A DNA stretch of 64,000 nucleotides from Colwellia sp. C2M11. GTDB lineage: Bacteria > Pseudomonadota > Gammaproteobacteria > Enterobacterales > Alteromonadaceae. This document shows, piece after piece, positions 28,567 through 38,485 of the stretch. Location: the NCBI RefSeq assembly GCF_018860915.1, contig NZ_JAHKQD010000037.1, positions 1-64,000 of the forward strand, read 5' to 3'. Made by a program: the position numbers and the translations under genes. Position 1 is the first letter of the stretch. Each line of letters starts with the position of its first letter. The notes under the pieces are model-generated. The model had not been told where the DNA came from and did not search any database. It saw nothing but the letters and a program-made list of their open reading frames with translations.

Positions 28567-29331
28567 CTATAGCGTGAATTGCTCGCCTAGGTATACATCT
28601 CTTACCTTTTGATTAGCAAGAATTTGATTAGAATCTCCTTCTGCTATTATTTCACCGTGACTAACAATGTAAGCATGCTCACATACATCAAGTGTTTCAC
28701 GAACATTGTGGTCAGTTATTAAGATACCAAGACCACGGTTTTTAAGATGAATAATTATTTTTTTTATGTCGCCGACAGAAATAGGGTCAACACCTGCAAA
28801 AGGTTCATCAAGTAATATAAATTCAGGATCTGCTGCTAAAGCACGGGCTATTTCTACGCGTCTCCTTTCCCCTCCTGATAAACTCATACCTAAATTATCT
28901 TTAATATGGCTGATATTAAATTCTTCTAAGAGGTGCTCTAATTTTGTTTGCCTTTCATTTTCATTAAGGCCTTTTCGAATTTGTAATATTGCCATAATAT
29001 TTTCAGTAACGGTTAGTTTTCTAAAAATAGAGGCTTCTTGAGGTAAATACCCAATACCTCGACGTGCGCGTTCATGCATAGGCGATAGTGTTACATCTTC
29101 GTCATTCAGCATTATTTGGCCATTATCATTGGGTACTAAGCCAACAATCATGTAAAAAGAAGTCGTTTTTCCTGCTCCATTAGGCCCCAGTAAGCCAACA
29201 ATTTGTCCTGAGCTTACCGCTAAACTAACGTTTTTAACAACTTTTTTGTTTTTGTAAGCTTTTGATAGGTTTTTAGCTATCAAAGTCGAATTATTAGCTT
29301 CGCCGTTATTATTATTGCTTGTTACTGTCAT
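28567..29331 (-). CDS. lptB: Lipopolysaccharide export ATPase LptB
   Basis: Cytoplasmic ATPase of the LptB2FGC complex that extracts lipopolysaccharide from the inner membrane. It has 254 residues with Walker [11 protein letters not shown]-loop LPQEAS, signature [10 protein letters not shown], Walker [14 protein letters not shown] and H-loop [10 protein letters not shown]. The N-terminus (~16 residues) is slightly longer than in E. coli. It overlaps lptA by 20 bases. Confidence 0.97.
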   Translation of the reverse strand: MTVTSNNNNGEANNSTLIAKNLSKAYKNKKVVKNVSLAVSSGQIVGLLGPNGAGKTTSFYMIVGLVPNDNGQIMLNDEDVTLSPMHERARRGIGYLPQEASIFRKLTVTENIMAILQIRKGLNENERQTKLEHLLEEFNISHIKDNLGMSLSGGERRRVEIARALAADPEFILLDEPFAGVDPISVGDIKKIIIHLKNRGLGILITDHNVRETLDVCEHAYIVSHGEIIAEGDSNQILANQKVRDVYLGEQFTL

Positions 29332-29866
29332 TACTTTTCTTATCTTGTTGAGCTTTTATTTGAGCTGGCTGCAAAACAGTGGTTACTGAATCATTATCAC
29401 TACTGATAGCTTCCAATTTCTCATTTAGCGTATTGTAAGTGATTATTTCTCCTGTCACTTTACTACCTGCTTGTTGTACTTGCGCATTACCTGAGATGGT
29501 AATGATATTTTGATCTGGTTGATAGGTTATCTCATTAGCTTGCAAGCTGATTAAACTACCATCTTCTAATTGTTGTTTGAAAACAGCAGGTTCACCTTTG
29601 GCAAGGTAAGTGTCTTGTTTTTGTTGAGTTTTATCATCAACTTTACTGTAAACTTGAACAATATCAGCACTAATCGAAATAGAGCCTTGGTTTATACTAA
29701 CGTCATCTAAATAACTCGCTATTTTATTTTTTAAATCAGCTGATTGACGTTTCGATTTTATCGTGATTTCTTGTGTGAGATCTTTCTTAGCCGCGCATAC
29801 TGGAAGTGCTAACGAGAGCAGTAATGAGCTTAATAAGAAACCTTTGCTAATTTTTTTAATTGTCAT
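29312..29866 (-). CDS. lptA: Lipopolysaccharide transport periplasmic protein LptA
   Basis: Periplasmic bridge protein whose stacked beta-jellyrolls carry lipopolysaccharide from LptC to LptD. It has 184 residues: a signal peptide ending near PVCA-AK, then the OstA-type repeats ([34 protein letters not shown]). It overlaps both neighbours (lptC by 11 bases, lptB by 20), indicating coupled translation. Confidence 0.94.
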   Translation of the reverse strand: MTIKKISKGFLLSSLLLSLALPVCAAKKDLTQEITIKSKRQSADLKNKIASYLDDVSINQGSISISADIVQVYSKVDDKTQQKQDTYLAKGEPAVFKQQLEDGSLISLQANEITYQPDQNIITISGNAQVQQAGSKVTGEIITYNTLNEKLEAISSDNDSVTTVLQPAQIKAQQDKKSNDSNKQ

Positions 29867-30506
29867 TTAGAGGGTAACCATTATTTTTTTTGTAAATAGT
29901 ACGTACATGTTCGGTTAATGTCATCTGTTTAGTGTTTAAGTCAATTATTAAACCTGAGCCATACATAGTGAAGTCTTTTCCTTGCACCATTACCGTTTGA
30001 TCTGAGCTAATGATATTAGTATTTAAATCAAGCTCTAAATATTTGCAATGAATTTCTTGTATTAAACTATTTTTATCAGTTGCACTTAAGTGTACTCGAT
30101 GATTTAAAATAACCCTATTATTTTTATATAGCGTTGCTTCTTTAGCGCTAAGCTTCCATGGTGCATTTTTTGTTAGTTTGTTACTCGAGCTATTTTCATT
30201 TGCTAAATCGGAGCCGTCAATATTATCTTTCGATGATGCTTGGGGATACAATGTGTACTTAGGTAGCTCGAAGTGTGTTAGTTCAAGTTTGGCATAATGC
30301 TCCATTCTCTTAGCAATAATAGCATGTGAAAGTACGCCTGAATCGGTGTAAATATCAGTTTTAAGTGCTTCCGCTATAAAGTCAGGTGTGAGTTCACTGT
30401 CGATGACTTCACCTGGTATTATTTTTGACTGTCGCCATTCGATTATTCCATAAACCGTAGCGGCTAATAGCAAGATTAAAAAGGCTAAAAAATTTATCCG
30501 TGTCAT
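29856..30506 (-). CDS. lptC: Lipopolysaccharide export protein LptC
   Basis: Bitopic inner-membrane protein receiving lipopolysaccharide from LptB2FG. It has 216 residues with a transmembrane helix at ~5-24 (FLAFLILLLAATVYGIIEW) and a periplasmic domain including SGVLSHAIIAKRMEHYAKLE and LTEHVRTIYKKN. It is somewhat longer than E. coli LptC because of a Ser/Asn-rich insert around 90-105. It overlaps kdsC by 4 bases. Confidence 0.9.
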   Translation of the reverse strand: MTRINFLAFLILLLAATVYGIIEWRQSKIIPGEVIDSELTPDFIAEALKTDIYTDSGVLSHAIIAKRMEHYAKLELTHFELPKYTLYPQASSKDNIDGSDLANENSSSNKLTKNAPWKLSAKEATLYKNNRVILNHRVHLSATDKNSLIQEIHCKYLELDLNTNIISSDQTVMVQGKDFTMYGSGLIIDLNTKQMTLTEHVRTIYKKNNGYPLNDN

Positions 30507-31078
30507 ACACTCGCGCCTGTAGCATTATCAATAGTGTCTTGACATTGCATTATCAAGTCGCAAACTTCTCGTACTGCGCCGAAACCACCATTAATAAAGC
30601 TTGTATAATTAGCTTTTGCTGATACAGCTGGATGTGCATCAGACACAGCAATACCTAAACCAACGTGTAAAATACATGCTAAGTCTGGAATATCGTCTCC
30701 TATGTAAGCTACTTCATCAGGGGTTAAATTAAGTTTTTGAATTAAAGTCATCAGTGCAGGCAATTTATCTTCTTGCCCTTGTATAATGTGTTTAACATTT
30801 AAAGCTGACATCCGGTTAGCTACAATAGCTGAACGTCTACCAGTGATTATTGCAACCTCTACACCACTATTACCAAGTGCTTTTATTCCAAAGCCATCTT
30901 TAGTATGGAATGCTTTAAGTTCTTCGCCATCATTACCTAAATAAATACGACCATCTGAAAAAACACCATCAACATCACAAACAAGTAATTTAATTTTTTT
31001 GGCTCGTTCTAATACGTTTAGTGATACATCACCATAAAGTGTATTAGAATTTTGAATAGTATTAGTGATATTTTCCAT
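30503..31078 (-). CDS. kdsC: 3-deoxy-D-manno-octulosonate-8-phosphate phosphatase KdsC
   Basis: HAD-superfamily phosphatase that releases Kdo from Kdo-8-phosphate for lipopolysaccharide core synthesis. It has 191 residues with the DxDxV motif in LLVCDVDGVFSDG, the AIITGRRS motif II region and the IGDDIPDL metal motif. The start codon abuts the kdsD stop. The tetrameric C0 HAD type without a cap domain fits this length. Confidence 0.96.
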   Translation of the reverse strand: MENITNTIQNSNTLYGDVSLNVLERAKKIKLLVCDVDGVFSDGRIYLGNDGEELKAFHTKDGFGIKALGNSGVEVAIITGRRSAIVANRMSALNVKHIIQGQEDKLPALMTLIQKLNLTPDEVAYIGDDIPDLACILHVGLGIAVSDAHPAVSAKANYTSFINGGFGAVREVCDLIMQCQDTIDNATGASV

Positions 31079-32044
31079 TTAAAGAACTCCTGATCTTAGT
31101 AAGTCATGCATATTCATTGCACCAATAGGTATTTGTTTTTCATCAACGATAATCAAACCATTGATTTTTTTATCTTCCATTATATTTAGCGCTTGCGCTG
31201 CTAACATGTCTGCTTGTGCTAAAGTTGGGAATTTAGTCATAACGGTTGTTATATTGTCCCGATGAATATCAATTTGTAAATCAAGAATTCTCCGTAAATC
31301 ACCATCAGTAAATAAACCAACAAGTTGCTTATGTTTATTAACAACGGCGGTCATGCCTAAGCCTTTAAGTGACATTTCCACTAATGCGTCTTTTATCAAT
31401 GCATCTTCTGAAATAATAGGAATACGATCGCCTTGATGCATAATATCACTCAAGCGAAGTAATAAACGTTTACCTAAACTACCACCAGGGTGAGATAAAG
31501 CAAAGTCATCTGCGGTAAACCCACGAGCATTAAGTAGAGCAACGGCAATAGCATCGCCCATTACTAATGTTGCAGTAGTACTGGACGTTGGAGCTAATCC
31601 TAATGGGCAAGCTTCAGCCGAAACCTTGATACAAATATGTGTATCAGCTAATTTGGCTAATGTAGAGTTGATATTGCCCGTCATAGCGATGAGTGTTGCC
31701 CCAATGCGTTTTATCACAGGCGTAATCGCGAGAACTTCGCCTGTTTCACCTGAATTAGAAATTGTTAGTACAACATCGTCTTTGGTGATCATACCCAGAT
31801 CACCATGACTGGCTTCACTTGGGTGAACAAAAAAAGCAGGGGTGCCCGTACTTGCTAATGTGGCTGCTATTTTACCGCCAATATGTCCCGACTTCCCCAT
31901 ACCAATAACAATAACACGGCCTTGGCAGTTAAACATTAATTGACAGGCGTATTCAAAGTTATGGTCAATATATTGTAATAACTCTTTAATTGCTTGTTGT
32001 TCAATGTTAATTACATTTTTAGCAAGTTTTTTAAAGTTTTTCAT
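31079..32044 (-). CDS. kdsD: Arabinose-5-phosphate isomerase KdsD
   Basis: Converts ribulose-5-phosphate to arabinose-5-phosphate, the first step to Kdo. It has 321 residues: an N-terminal SIS domain (IVIGMGKSGHIGGKIAAT, HPSEASHGDLGMI, ISNSGETGEVLA) and a C-terminal CBS pair (~205-321). It is immediately upstream of kdsC and 26 bases after yrbG, the conserved operon order. Confidence 0.96.
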   Translation of the reverse strand: MKNFKKLAKNVINIEQQAIKELLQYIDHNFEYACQLMFNCQGRVIVIGMGKSGHIGGKIAATLASTGTPAFFVHPSEASHGDLGMITKDDVVLTISNSGETGEVLAITPVIKRIGATLIAMTGNINSTLAKLADTHICIKVSAEACPLGLAPTSSTTATLVMGDAIAVALLNARGFTADDFALSHPGGSLGKRLLLRLSDIMHQGDRIPIISEDALIKDALVEMSLKGLGMTAVVNKHKQLVGLFTDGDLRRILDLQIDIHRDNITTVMTKFPTLAQADMLAAQALNIMEDKKINGLIIVDEKQIPIGAMNMHDLLRSGVL

Positions 32045-32070
32045 GGCTCAGCTTAAACTAATATTTTGTG

Positions 32071-33057
32071 CTAGTTAATGGTTGTTTGGCTATAAAGTAA
32101 TGCTTGATAACCACAAAAACACATTAATAATAATGCACCTTTTATGCGGGTAAGTCTAAAGCAGCCCGCTTTACGGCTAAAACACAGTAAAAATAGTAAC
32201 CCTGTGATTGCGAGCATAATAGGAATGTCGCGAATCGATGCTTCAGGATTTATTGGGCCTGGTGCGATAATACCTGCAAAAGGCAATACTGCTAGTATGT
32301 TAAAGAGGTTAGAGCCGACAATATTCCCCATCGCTAAGTCATCTTCTTTCTTTAAGATGCTCGCAATACTTGCTGCTAATTCAGGCAAGCTTGTGCCAAT
32401 AGCAATAATAGTTAAACCAATAACAAGATCACTAATACCATAGGCTTTTGCAATAAATATTGAAGAATCAACAAGGAAGTGAGCGCTTAATACTAATAAA
32501 ACAATACCAGCGATTAACCAAAAAATAGATTTGGATGTACTTGTTGCTTCTGGTATATCTTGTTCAGCTTCAATAATTAAAGGGTCATCAATTTTGTTGG
32601 CTTTTCGTTGTCGCATGGCCTTGATTAATAAAATTGATATAAAACCGAAAAAACTCACCATTAAAATAATACCTTCAGTCAAACTAAAGAAATTATCAGA
32701 AATCATCCAGTAAGCTACTAAAGAAAATAGCAATAAAAGTGGCAATTCTTGTTTAATGGTTGAAGAGGATACCATTAGGGGTTTTATTAAGACGCTAAGA
32801 CCTAACACTAGTGCTATATTGGTAATATTTGAACCAACCGCGTTACCAATGGCTGTATCAGGGCTTCCTTGCAAAGATGCTGCCGCAGCTACCATCATTT
32901 CGGGAGCTGATGAGCCCATGGCAACTATCGTTAAACCAATGATCATTGGTGAAACGCCTATATTTCTTGCTAATGATGATGCACCTAAAACAAATTTATC
33001 CGCACTCCACACGAGTACAGTAAGGGCAATTAATAATATTCCAACGTGTTCTAACAT
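32071..33057 (-). CDS. yrbG: Calcium/sodium antiporter YrbG (CaCA family)
   Basis: Inner-membrane cation exchanger with two inverted alpha-repeats. The repeats read GSSAPEMMVAAAASL...GNAVGSNITNIALVLG and GTSLPELAASIASI...GNIVGSNLFNILAVLP, each carrying the conserved (S/T)xPE motif. It has 328 residues and about ten helices. It heads the minus-strand lipopolysaccharide operon and faces mlaF across 224 bases. Its physiological ion is inferred from the family. Confidence 0.92.
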   Translation of the reverse strand: MLEHVGILLIALTVLVWSADKFVLGASSLARNIGVSPMIIGLTIVAMGSSAPEMMVAAAASLQGSPDTAIGNAVGSNITNIALVLGLSVLIKPLMVSSSTIKQELPLLLLFSLVAYWMISDNFFSLTEGIILMVSFFGFISILLIKAMRQRKANKIDDPLIIEAEQDIPEATSTSKSIFWLIAGIVLLVLSAHFLVDSSIFIAKAYGISDLVIGLTIIAIGTSLPELAASIASILKKEDDLAMGNIVGSNLFNILAVLPFAGIIAPGPINPEASIRDIPIMLAITGLLFLLCFSRKAGCFRLTRIKGALLLMCFCGYQALLYSQTTIN

Positions 33058-33281
33058 TTATGACTCCAGTTTTGAGGTGCAAATTGTCGCTGTTTGTAGC
33101 AGAAAAAAAAAGGAATTAATTCGATTAAAAGAAAATAAGCGATATAAAAAGCTAAAAACATCCCTTTTTACATTTTCTAACACTTAATGATGCTTATTAT
33201 TCACTAAATTGTGAATTTTTAGTGAAGAATTTGAGGTGGTCAGGTAAAATCGTTTTTAATCAATAAGGCATAATTAATAAT

Positions 33282-34124
33282 ATGATCGAAAACGATAAGC
33301 ATGAGAATTTAGTTGATATACATAATCTAACCTTTAAACGAGGTGAGCGGGTTATTTATAATGATATAAGTTTGTCTATACCTACAGGTAAAGTTACCGC
33401 CATTATGGGGCCAAGTGGTATTGGCAAAACTACTTTATTACGTTTAATTGGCGGGCAGATTAAACCTGAATCTGGAAAAATCTTATTTGCAGGTAATGAT
33501 ATTCCACAGCTTTCTCGAAAAAATCTATATGAAACGCGTAAACGTATGAGCATGCTTTTTCAAAGTGGCGCGCTTTTTACAGATATGAATGTTTATGACA
33601 ATATTGCTTTTCCTATTCGTGAACATAGTCAGTTACCTGAAGCTATAATTGAAAAAATAGTATTGATGAAACTTGAAGCCGTAGGATTACGCGGTGCACG
33701 AGATTTACATCCTAATGAACTCTCTGGTGGTATGGCTCGACGTGTTGCTTTAGCACGTGCAATAGCACTTGATCCTGAATTAATTTTATACGATGAACCT
33801 TTTGCGGGACAAGATCCGATATCTATGGGGGTAATTGTTCGTTTAATTCGTTCGTTAAGCGATGCTTTAGGTTTAACATCTGTTGTTGTGTCTCATGATG
33901 TACCAGAAGTAATGAGTATTGCTGACTACATTTACATTATTGCGGAACAAAAAATTATTGGTCAAGGAACTCCTGATCAAATTAGAAATCATAACTCTTC
34001 ATTGGTTAAACAGTTTGTGCATGGCGAGGCTGATGGCCCAGTGCCTTTTCACTTTGAAGCGCCTAATTATCAAAATGAATTAATTAAAGGTTCAAACGCG
34101 TTAAGCGAAAGAGGGAAGCGTTGA
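33282..34124 (+). CDS. mlaF: Phospholipid transport ATPase MlaF
   Basis: ATPase of the MlaFEDB complex, which moves phospholipids between outer and inner membranes and keeps the outer leaflet asymmetric. It has 280 residues with Walker [12 protein letters not shown], signature LSGGMARRV, Walker [14 protein letters not shown] and H-loop VVSHDVPEV. The C-terminal extension that contacts MlaB is present. It overlaps mlaE by 4 bases. Confidence 0.96.
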   Translation: MIENDKHENLVDIHNLTFKRGERVIYNDISLSIPTGKVTAIMGPSGIGKTTLLRLIGGQIKPESGKILFAGNDIPQLSRKNLYETRKRMSMLFQSGALFTDMNVYDNIAFPIREHSQLPEAIIEKIVLMKLEAVGLRGARDLHPNELSGGMARRVALARAIALDPELILYDEPFAGQDPISMGVIVRLIRSLSDALGLTSVVVSHDVPEVMSIADYIYIIAEQKIIGQGTPDQIRNHNSSLVKQFVHGEADGPVPFHFEAPNYQNELIKGSNALSERGKR

Positions 34125-34900
34125 TGAATCAATTACAGCTATTAGGTAGAAATACTTTAGCGTTAATTAGTGGGTTAGGGCGGGCAGTTATTGTTTTACT
34201 CTCGGCATTACTTCATATCCCTAACATTCGCAAAGGAACGCCACTGTTAATAAACCAATTGTACAGTATTGGTGTGATGTCATTAGTTATTACGGTTGTT
34301 TCTGGTGGCTTTATCGGTATGGTGCTAGCGTTACAAGGCTATACCATCTTGGTGAGTTATGGTGCAGAAGCAAGTCTTGGACCTATGGTTGCCTTATCCT
34401 TGCTGCGTGAATTAGGTCCTGTCGTTGCTGCGTTATTGTTTGCTGGCCGTGCTGGTTCAGCACTGACAGCTGAAATAGGCTTGATGAAAGCAACTGAACA
34501 ATTATCAAGTTTAGAAATGATGGCAGTAGACCCTTTACGCCGTGTGATTGCTCCACGGTTTTGGGCTGGATTTATTAGCTTACCGCTATTAGCCGCTATA
34601 TTCTCTATGGTGGGGATATTAGGAGCCCATTTAGTTGGTGTTGACTGGTTAGGAGTTGATTCAGGTACTTTTTGGTCTGTTATGCAGGCGCAGGTAGATT
34701 TTAATAAAGATATTTTAAATGGTATTATCAAAAGTGTAGTTTTTGCTTTTGTTGTTACTTGGATTGCTGTTTATAAAGGGTTTGATTGTGAACCTACCTC
34801 TGAAGGTATTTCAAGAGCCACAACTTCAACTGTGGTACAATCATCGTTATTAGTCTTAGCACTCGATTTTGTTTTAACGGCATTGATGTTTGCAAGGTAA
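34121..34900 (+). CDS. mlaE: Phospholipid transport permease MlaE
   Basis: Membrane subunit of the Mla transporter. It has 259 residues with five or six hydrophobic segments and the MlaE hallmarks [34 protein letters not shown] and [20 protein letters not shown]. It is followed by a 64-base gap before mlaD. Confidence 0.96.
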   Translation: MMNQLQLLGRNTLALISGLGRAVIVLLSALLHIPNIRKGTPLLINQLYSIGVMSLVITVVSGGFIGMVLALQGYTILVSYGAEASLGPMVALSLLRELGPVVAALLFAGRAGSALTAEIGLMKATEQLSSLEMMAVDPLRRVIAPRFWAGFISLPLLAAIFSMVGILGAHLVGVDWLGVDSGTFWSVMQAQVDFNKDILNGIIKSVVFAFVVTWIAVYKGFDCEPTSEGISRATTSTVVQSSLLVLALDFVLTALMFAR

Positions 34901-34964
34901 TATTGATTGTGAATACCTGCTTTGTTTGGGTGTTAAGTAAATTTAAAAGGCGTTTGGTGAAAAC

Positions 34965-35435
34965 ATGTTGTCAAAAAAAGTAGAGTTATTGGTAGGTTTT
35001 TTTGTTGCTTTAGGTATTGCTGCATTACTTGTGTTGGCACTTAAAGTTGCTAATACGGGGATGTCGGGGGGAGGTGAGCATTACAACCTTTTCGCCAAGT
35101 TTGATAATATTGGTGGATTAAAAGTTCGTTCTCCTATTAAAGTAGGTGGCGTTGTTGTAGGTCGTGTTAGTGATATCTCTCTTGATGAAACAGATTATAC
35201 GCCTGTGGTTACATTAGAGATTTACAGTAAATATAATCAATTTTCAGAAGCAACGTCAGTCGCTATTTTAACTGCTGGATTATTAGGTGAACAATATATA
35301 GGCCTTCAACCTGGCTTTATGATTGAATCGTTAGATATTCTTCAACCCAATGACTTTATTGAAGATACCAAACCTGCTTTAGTTTTAGAAGAATTAATAG
35401 GGCAGTTTTTATTTAGCCAAGGAAGTGGTGATTAG
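34965..35435 (+). CDS. mlaD: Phospholipid-binding MCE protein MlaD
   Basis: Inner-membrane-anchored hexameric MCE protein that passes lipids between MlaC and MlaE. It has 156 residues: a transmembrane helix at ~8-28, then one MCE domain (YNLFAKFDNIGGLKVRSPIK; ILTAGLLGEQYIGLQPG). A short gap of 2 bases leads to mlaC. Confidence 0.95.
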   Translation: MLSKKVELLVGFFVALGIAALLVLALKVANTGMSGGGEHYNLFAKFDNIGGLKVRSPIKVGGVVVGRVSDISLDETDYTPVVTLEIYSKYNQFSEATSVAILTAGLLGEQYIGLQPGFMIESLDILQPNDFIEDTKPALVLEELIGQFLFSQGSGD

Positions 35436-35437
35436 TA

Positions 35438-36172
35438 ATGAAAGAGGAAAAAGTCCATAAAATGATAAATTTAAAAACCACATTATTTCTTGTTGTTATT
35501 TTATCTTGTTTATCAATACAAAGCAGCTTTGTATTTGCAGCTCAACAAGCAACGAATAATATAGAAGATGAAGAAACAGAAGACTTTGTTGATGCGTCTC
35601 GTATTTATGTCGATAAAAAAGACCCATATTTAATGATCAAGGAAGTTGCCGGTAATACCTTTAAGCGCTTTGCTGATGAACAACAAGCAATAAAAGCTGA
35701 CCCAAATATTATTAAGAATATTGTTCGTGAAGAATTAATGCCTTACATTAATTATCAATATTCAGCATTTAAAGTTATTGGTAAGCATTTAAAGAATACT
35801 ACCGAGCAAGAACGAAAAGAGTTTGTGCCGGTTTTTAGAGAGTACTTAATTACTTCTTATGCACAAGTTTTTACCTTATATGATAATCAAGTTGTGGAAT
35901 TCTCTCCAGCTAAGGACTTTGCTGATAATAAAATTGTTGCAGTAGATACTCGTATTATTATGCCAGATAGAGAAAATATTGATGTTTCATTTAAAGTAAG
36001 AAAAAATAGAAAAACAGATGAATGGAAAGCCTTTGATATGATAGCAGAAGGTGTTAGTTTACTCGACAGTAAACAGGCTGAATTAGGCGGAGTTATTCGT
36101 CAAAAAGGCTTGCCCCATGTTACCGAGCTATTAAGAGAGAAAAGTGAGCGAGATATTGTTTTTAAAGACTAA
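35438..36172 (+). CDS. mlaC: Periplasmic phospholipid carrier MlaC
   Basis: Soluble shuttle that carries phospholipid between the MlaA complex and MlaD. It has 244 residues: a signal peptide ending near VFA-AQQ, then the Tol-tol-Ttg2D domain with IIKNIVREELMPYINYQYSA and FVPVFREYLITSYAQVF. The first ATG lies right after the mlaD stop. An in-frame ATG at 35462 would give a shorter, more typical signal peptide (MINLKTTLFLVV...), and the choice between them is open. A 22-residue acidic spacer follows the signal peptide. Confidence 0.94.
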   Translation: MKEEKVHKMINLKTTLFLVVILSCLSIQSSFVFAAQQATNNIEDEETEDFVDASRIYVDKKDPYLMIKEVAGNTFKRFADEQQAIKADPNIIKNIVREELMPYINYQYSAFKVIGKHLKNTTEQERKEFVPVFREYLITSYAQVFTLYDNQVVEFSPAKDFADNKIVAVDTRIIMPDRENIDVSFKVRKNRKTDEWKAFDMIAEGVSLLDSKQAELGGVIRQKGLPHVTELLREKSERDIVFKD

Positions 36173-36221
36173 TTTGTCACGATAAAACATTAAGATAACC
36201 TCAGTAAATGGCGAAAAATTT

Positions 36222-36527
36222 GTGGATAAAATTACGTTAAATGTAACTGAAGATAATGGCGTGTTAGTTGGTGAATTAACACGACAAACAGTGATGCAAA
36301 TATCTAAAAAAAGTATTAAGCAGATCATTACCCAGCAATCTTTAGTGATAGATTTACAACAAGTTACTCGAATTGATACGGCAGGGCTTGCTTGGCTTTT
36401 CTATTTATTAGAACAAGCGAATAGCAGTCGTTGTCAATTATCTTTTAGTAACATCCCAACAAAACTAAAAAATTTAATTAGCTTAAGTGGTGTAGAGGGT
36501 TTTCTACCTCTCGCTAACAAAAGCTAA
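36222..36527 (+). CDS. mlaB: STAS-domain protein MlaB
   Basis: Small cytoplasmic STAS protein that binds MlaF and is needed for transporter assembly. It has 101 residues with the STAS core LVIDLQQVTRIDTAGLAWLF. The start is GTG; an ATG at 36208 is in another frame that closes at once. It lies between mlaC and ibaG, as in E. coli. Confidence 0.92.
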   Translation: MDKITLNVTEDNGVLVGELTRQTVMQISKKSIKQIITQQSLVIDLQQVTRIDTAGLAWLFYLLEQANSSRCQLSFSNIPTKLKNLISLSGVEGFLPLANKS

Positions 36528-36551
36528 GAATACCAGATTAAGGAATACCCT

Positions 36552-36803
36552 TTGGAAGTAATAGAAATAGAAAAATTGATAAATGACGCGCTAGAGCTTG
36601 ATGAACTATTGGTTAAATTTGATGGTTCACAATGTAGTGTTATTGCCGTTGCTGATATGTTTGGAGAATTATCTCGCGTTAAACGACAACAAGTTGTTTT
36701 TGCAGCTCTAGCTGATGCGATTAAAGATGGCAGTATACATGCAGTAACAGTAAAAACTTTTACTACTGCGCAATGGCAACGTGATAAATTATTCAATATG
36801 TAA
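36552..36803 (+). CDS. ibaG: BolA-family acid stress protein IbaG
   Basis: BolA/IbaG-type protein, which in relatives partners monothiol glutaredoxins in iron-sulfur cluster handling. It has 83 residues with GSQCSVIAVADMFGELSRVK and the C-terminal AVTVKTFTTAQW. The start is TTG with AAGGA about 9 bases upstream (36540-36544). The conserved neighbour order mlaB-ibaG-murA supports the call. Confidence 0.93.
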   Translation: MEVIEIEKLINDALELDELLVKFDGSQCSVIAVADMFGELSRVKRQQVVFAALADAIKDGSIHAVTVKTFTTAQWQRDKLFNM

Positions 36804-36958
36804 GAGTTGTGCCTAATACGATTAATCCTAGTTGGTATTCAAACGTAATTCAAAACAATTTAGTACTCTAGAAACCTACAATGGTTGTGAGACAAATTGT
36901 TTAATAAGTAAAGGCATGCAATACTAGTTAAGTATTTATCCATTCATTTTTTAAGTAA

Positions 36959-38248
<1,290 letters not shown>

Positions 38249-38308
38249 TAAGAGTGGCATTACCGTAAAATCCTATTGATTTTATTGTAATAAAGCTGAA
38301 TAACATAC

Positions 38309-38356
38309 AAAAGCCAGAATTTACGTGGAATATTCTACTGTAAATTCTGGCTTTTT
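38309..38356 (+). terminator. Intrinsic terminator after murA
   Basis: Arms 38309-38324 and 38340-38355 are perfect 16-base inverted repeats. The 15-base interior itself folds (gtggaa against ttctac with one G-U), giving an almost continuous hairpin with a T-run at its base. It lies 60 bases after the murA stop and upstream of putA. Confidence 0.85.
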
Positions 38357-38439
38357 CAGTATTATAAATGGCGTAATTTCGAAAATAACCAACACCTTCT
38401 GTTGTTTTACCATTAGAATGCGCCTCGAAATTTGTTTAC

Positions 38440-38445
38440 TATAAT
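38440..38445 (+). promoter_or_regulatory. Possible -10 element upstream of putA
   Basis: A perfect TATAAT lies 41 bases before the putA start. No good -35 hexamer is found 16-18 bases upstream, which would suit an activator-dependent promoter. The Lrp-type regulator gene just downstream of putA is a candidate activator, by inference. Confidence 0.35.
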
Positions 38446-38485
38446 CAAGACAGAAATATTCTGTTTGCTTTGTTGAGGTTCGCCA